This document shows, in pieces, positions 21,797 through 22,511 of a DNA stretch of 22,511 nt. The DNA is taken from positions 1 to 22,511 of the forward strand of contig JAQIWT010000356.1 of assembly GCA_034696485.1 (NCBI GenBank), written 5' to 3'. This DNA is from Isohypsibius dastychi. Taxonomy: Eukaryota; Tardigrada; Eutardigrada; Parachela; Isohypsibiidae. The notes beneath the pieces are model-generated. The model made no database searches, was not told the DNA's origin, and saw only the letters and a program-made list of their open reading frames with translations. Positions within the stretch are counted from its first letter, which is position 1. Each line of letters opens with the position of its first letter. A program made the translations under genes and the position numbers.

Positions 21797-22511
21797 GTTG
21801 ATCGAGTTTGTGAGGACATCGACGAATGCAAGACTGATTCCGGTGTCTGCTCACAACTATGTGGGAACACAAAAGGCAGCTACCGATGCGATGGGAATTC
21901 CACCGTTAATGTTCACTTCCAATCGACGGATTATCTTGACAACGAATTTTGTTGGTGGAAGTATCGAGAGCTATACTTCGAAATGTTACCAATGTGGTGG
22001 CACTTGCGACTGATGTGGCTTCCGGTACGCTGTATTGGTCAGATTTGAGACAAAAGACCATCAACTCTGGACCGGCTGATGGAAGTCGAACCATTCCACG
22101 GAAAACGGTAACTCAGTTTGTTTGTATTATTTTCTCAAATATTTCAGTTTGTGTTGCTTTTAGATTACTACAAGTGGCATCGATGTCGTAGCGGGACTAG
22201 CATTTGACTGGATTGCGAAGACCATTTATTAAAGTGATTCCGCGGTGGATACCATCAATGTGGCCTCTGCGGATGGTCACTTCCGGCTGGTTCTGTTTAA
22301 TCAGAATATCTCGCGACCTCGCGAAATTGTTCTGGATCCGAGAGACAAGTACGTATACCAAACCTACTCAATACGTCGCGCGTGTCATTTTTTTTCTATA
22401 GTAATTTATCCATCTGATTGTTATCGTATTTTTAATTTAGAGCACGATTCATGTTTTGGACTGAATGGGGTGAACACCCGAGAATTGAGCGCCCCAGTCT
22501 CGATGGTCAAG
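21797..22511 (+). pseudogene. LDL-receptor/LRP-like gene, disrupted and cut by the window edge
   Basis: An EGF-like calcium-binding module ([20 protein letters not shown] then TKGSYRC, about 21797-21893) is followed by a beta-propeller of YWTD repeats: [25 protein letters not shown] (about 21976-22050), GLAFDWIAKTIY then SDSAVDTINVASADG (exon from about 22165), and MFWTEWGEHPRIERPSLDG at the right edge. This EGF-to-propeller order is that of LDL-receptor-family endocytic receptors. Lesions: a frame change near 21895 between the EGF and a FTSNRR piece, another near 21950, and TAA where the Trp of a YWSD motif is expected (22230-22232). The last exon reads cleanly. The ligand-binding repeats, membrane segment and tail would lie outside the window or be missing, so whether this is LRP1-like or VLDLR-like cannot be told. 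Confidence 0.77.

Noticed and set aside
7890-22511. A non-standard genetic code with TGA read as tryptophan
   Set aside because: TGG is used for most conserved Trp in the same relics and in the intact gene, which itself ends at TGA. Stops also replace Leu, Gln and Lys, and there are frame changes that no code explains.
7890-22511. A functional gene cluster or operon
   Set aside because: The products belong to unrelated processes and nearly all are truncated or interrupted, so co-regulation has no support.

Overview
The window is eukaryotic and metazoan, probably a small invertebrate with a compact genome. Conserved genes lie close together, are cut by short GT-AG introns (54, 58 and 238 bases in the best gene; about 75-350 elsewhere), and have acceptors of the TTTTCAG type. 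Nematode or tardigrade would fit; I cannot choose between them from sequence alone. No bacterial signal was seen. All family assignments come from recalled protein motifs, not from a database search.

Layout. (1) 1-2516: mostly non-coding, with the relic of a receptor-type tyrosine kinase domain on the minus strand (about 660-1107) and a large imperfect palindrome (1624-2100). (2) 2517-5560, plus strand: the one clearly intact gene, a four-exon VIT + VWA protein of the VWA5A type (897 aa), whose start codon appears to be split by the first intron. (3) 5561-7760: non-coding and repetitive, with a possible tRNA-like dispersed repeat, a 48-bp satellite (8 copies), a 45-bp satellite and poly-C runs. 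(4) About 7890 to the right edge, all on the plus strand and head to tail: FRA10AC1-like, PSME4/BLM10-like (proteasome activator PA200), Golgi alpha-mannosidase II-like, WDR11-like, an unrecognised protein-like block, and an LDL-receptor/LRP-like gene that runs off the window.

The striking feature is contrast. The VWA5A-type gene reads cleanly for 898 codons, while each recognised neighbour shows good motif matches, correct splice sites and often preserved intron phases but is broken by in-frame stops, frame changes or missing ends. The simplest reading is a block of intron-containing (DNA-copied, not retrocopied) decaying genes beside a gene still under selection. Uncorrected sequence error is the main alternative. 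The genes do not form an operon or pathway that I can see: proteasome activation, N-glycan trimming, trafficking and endocytosis are unrelated jobs, so the shared orientation is either chance or the result of segmental copying.
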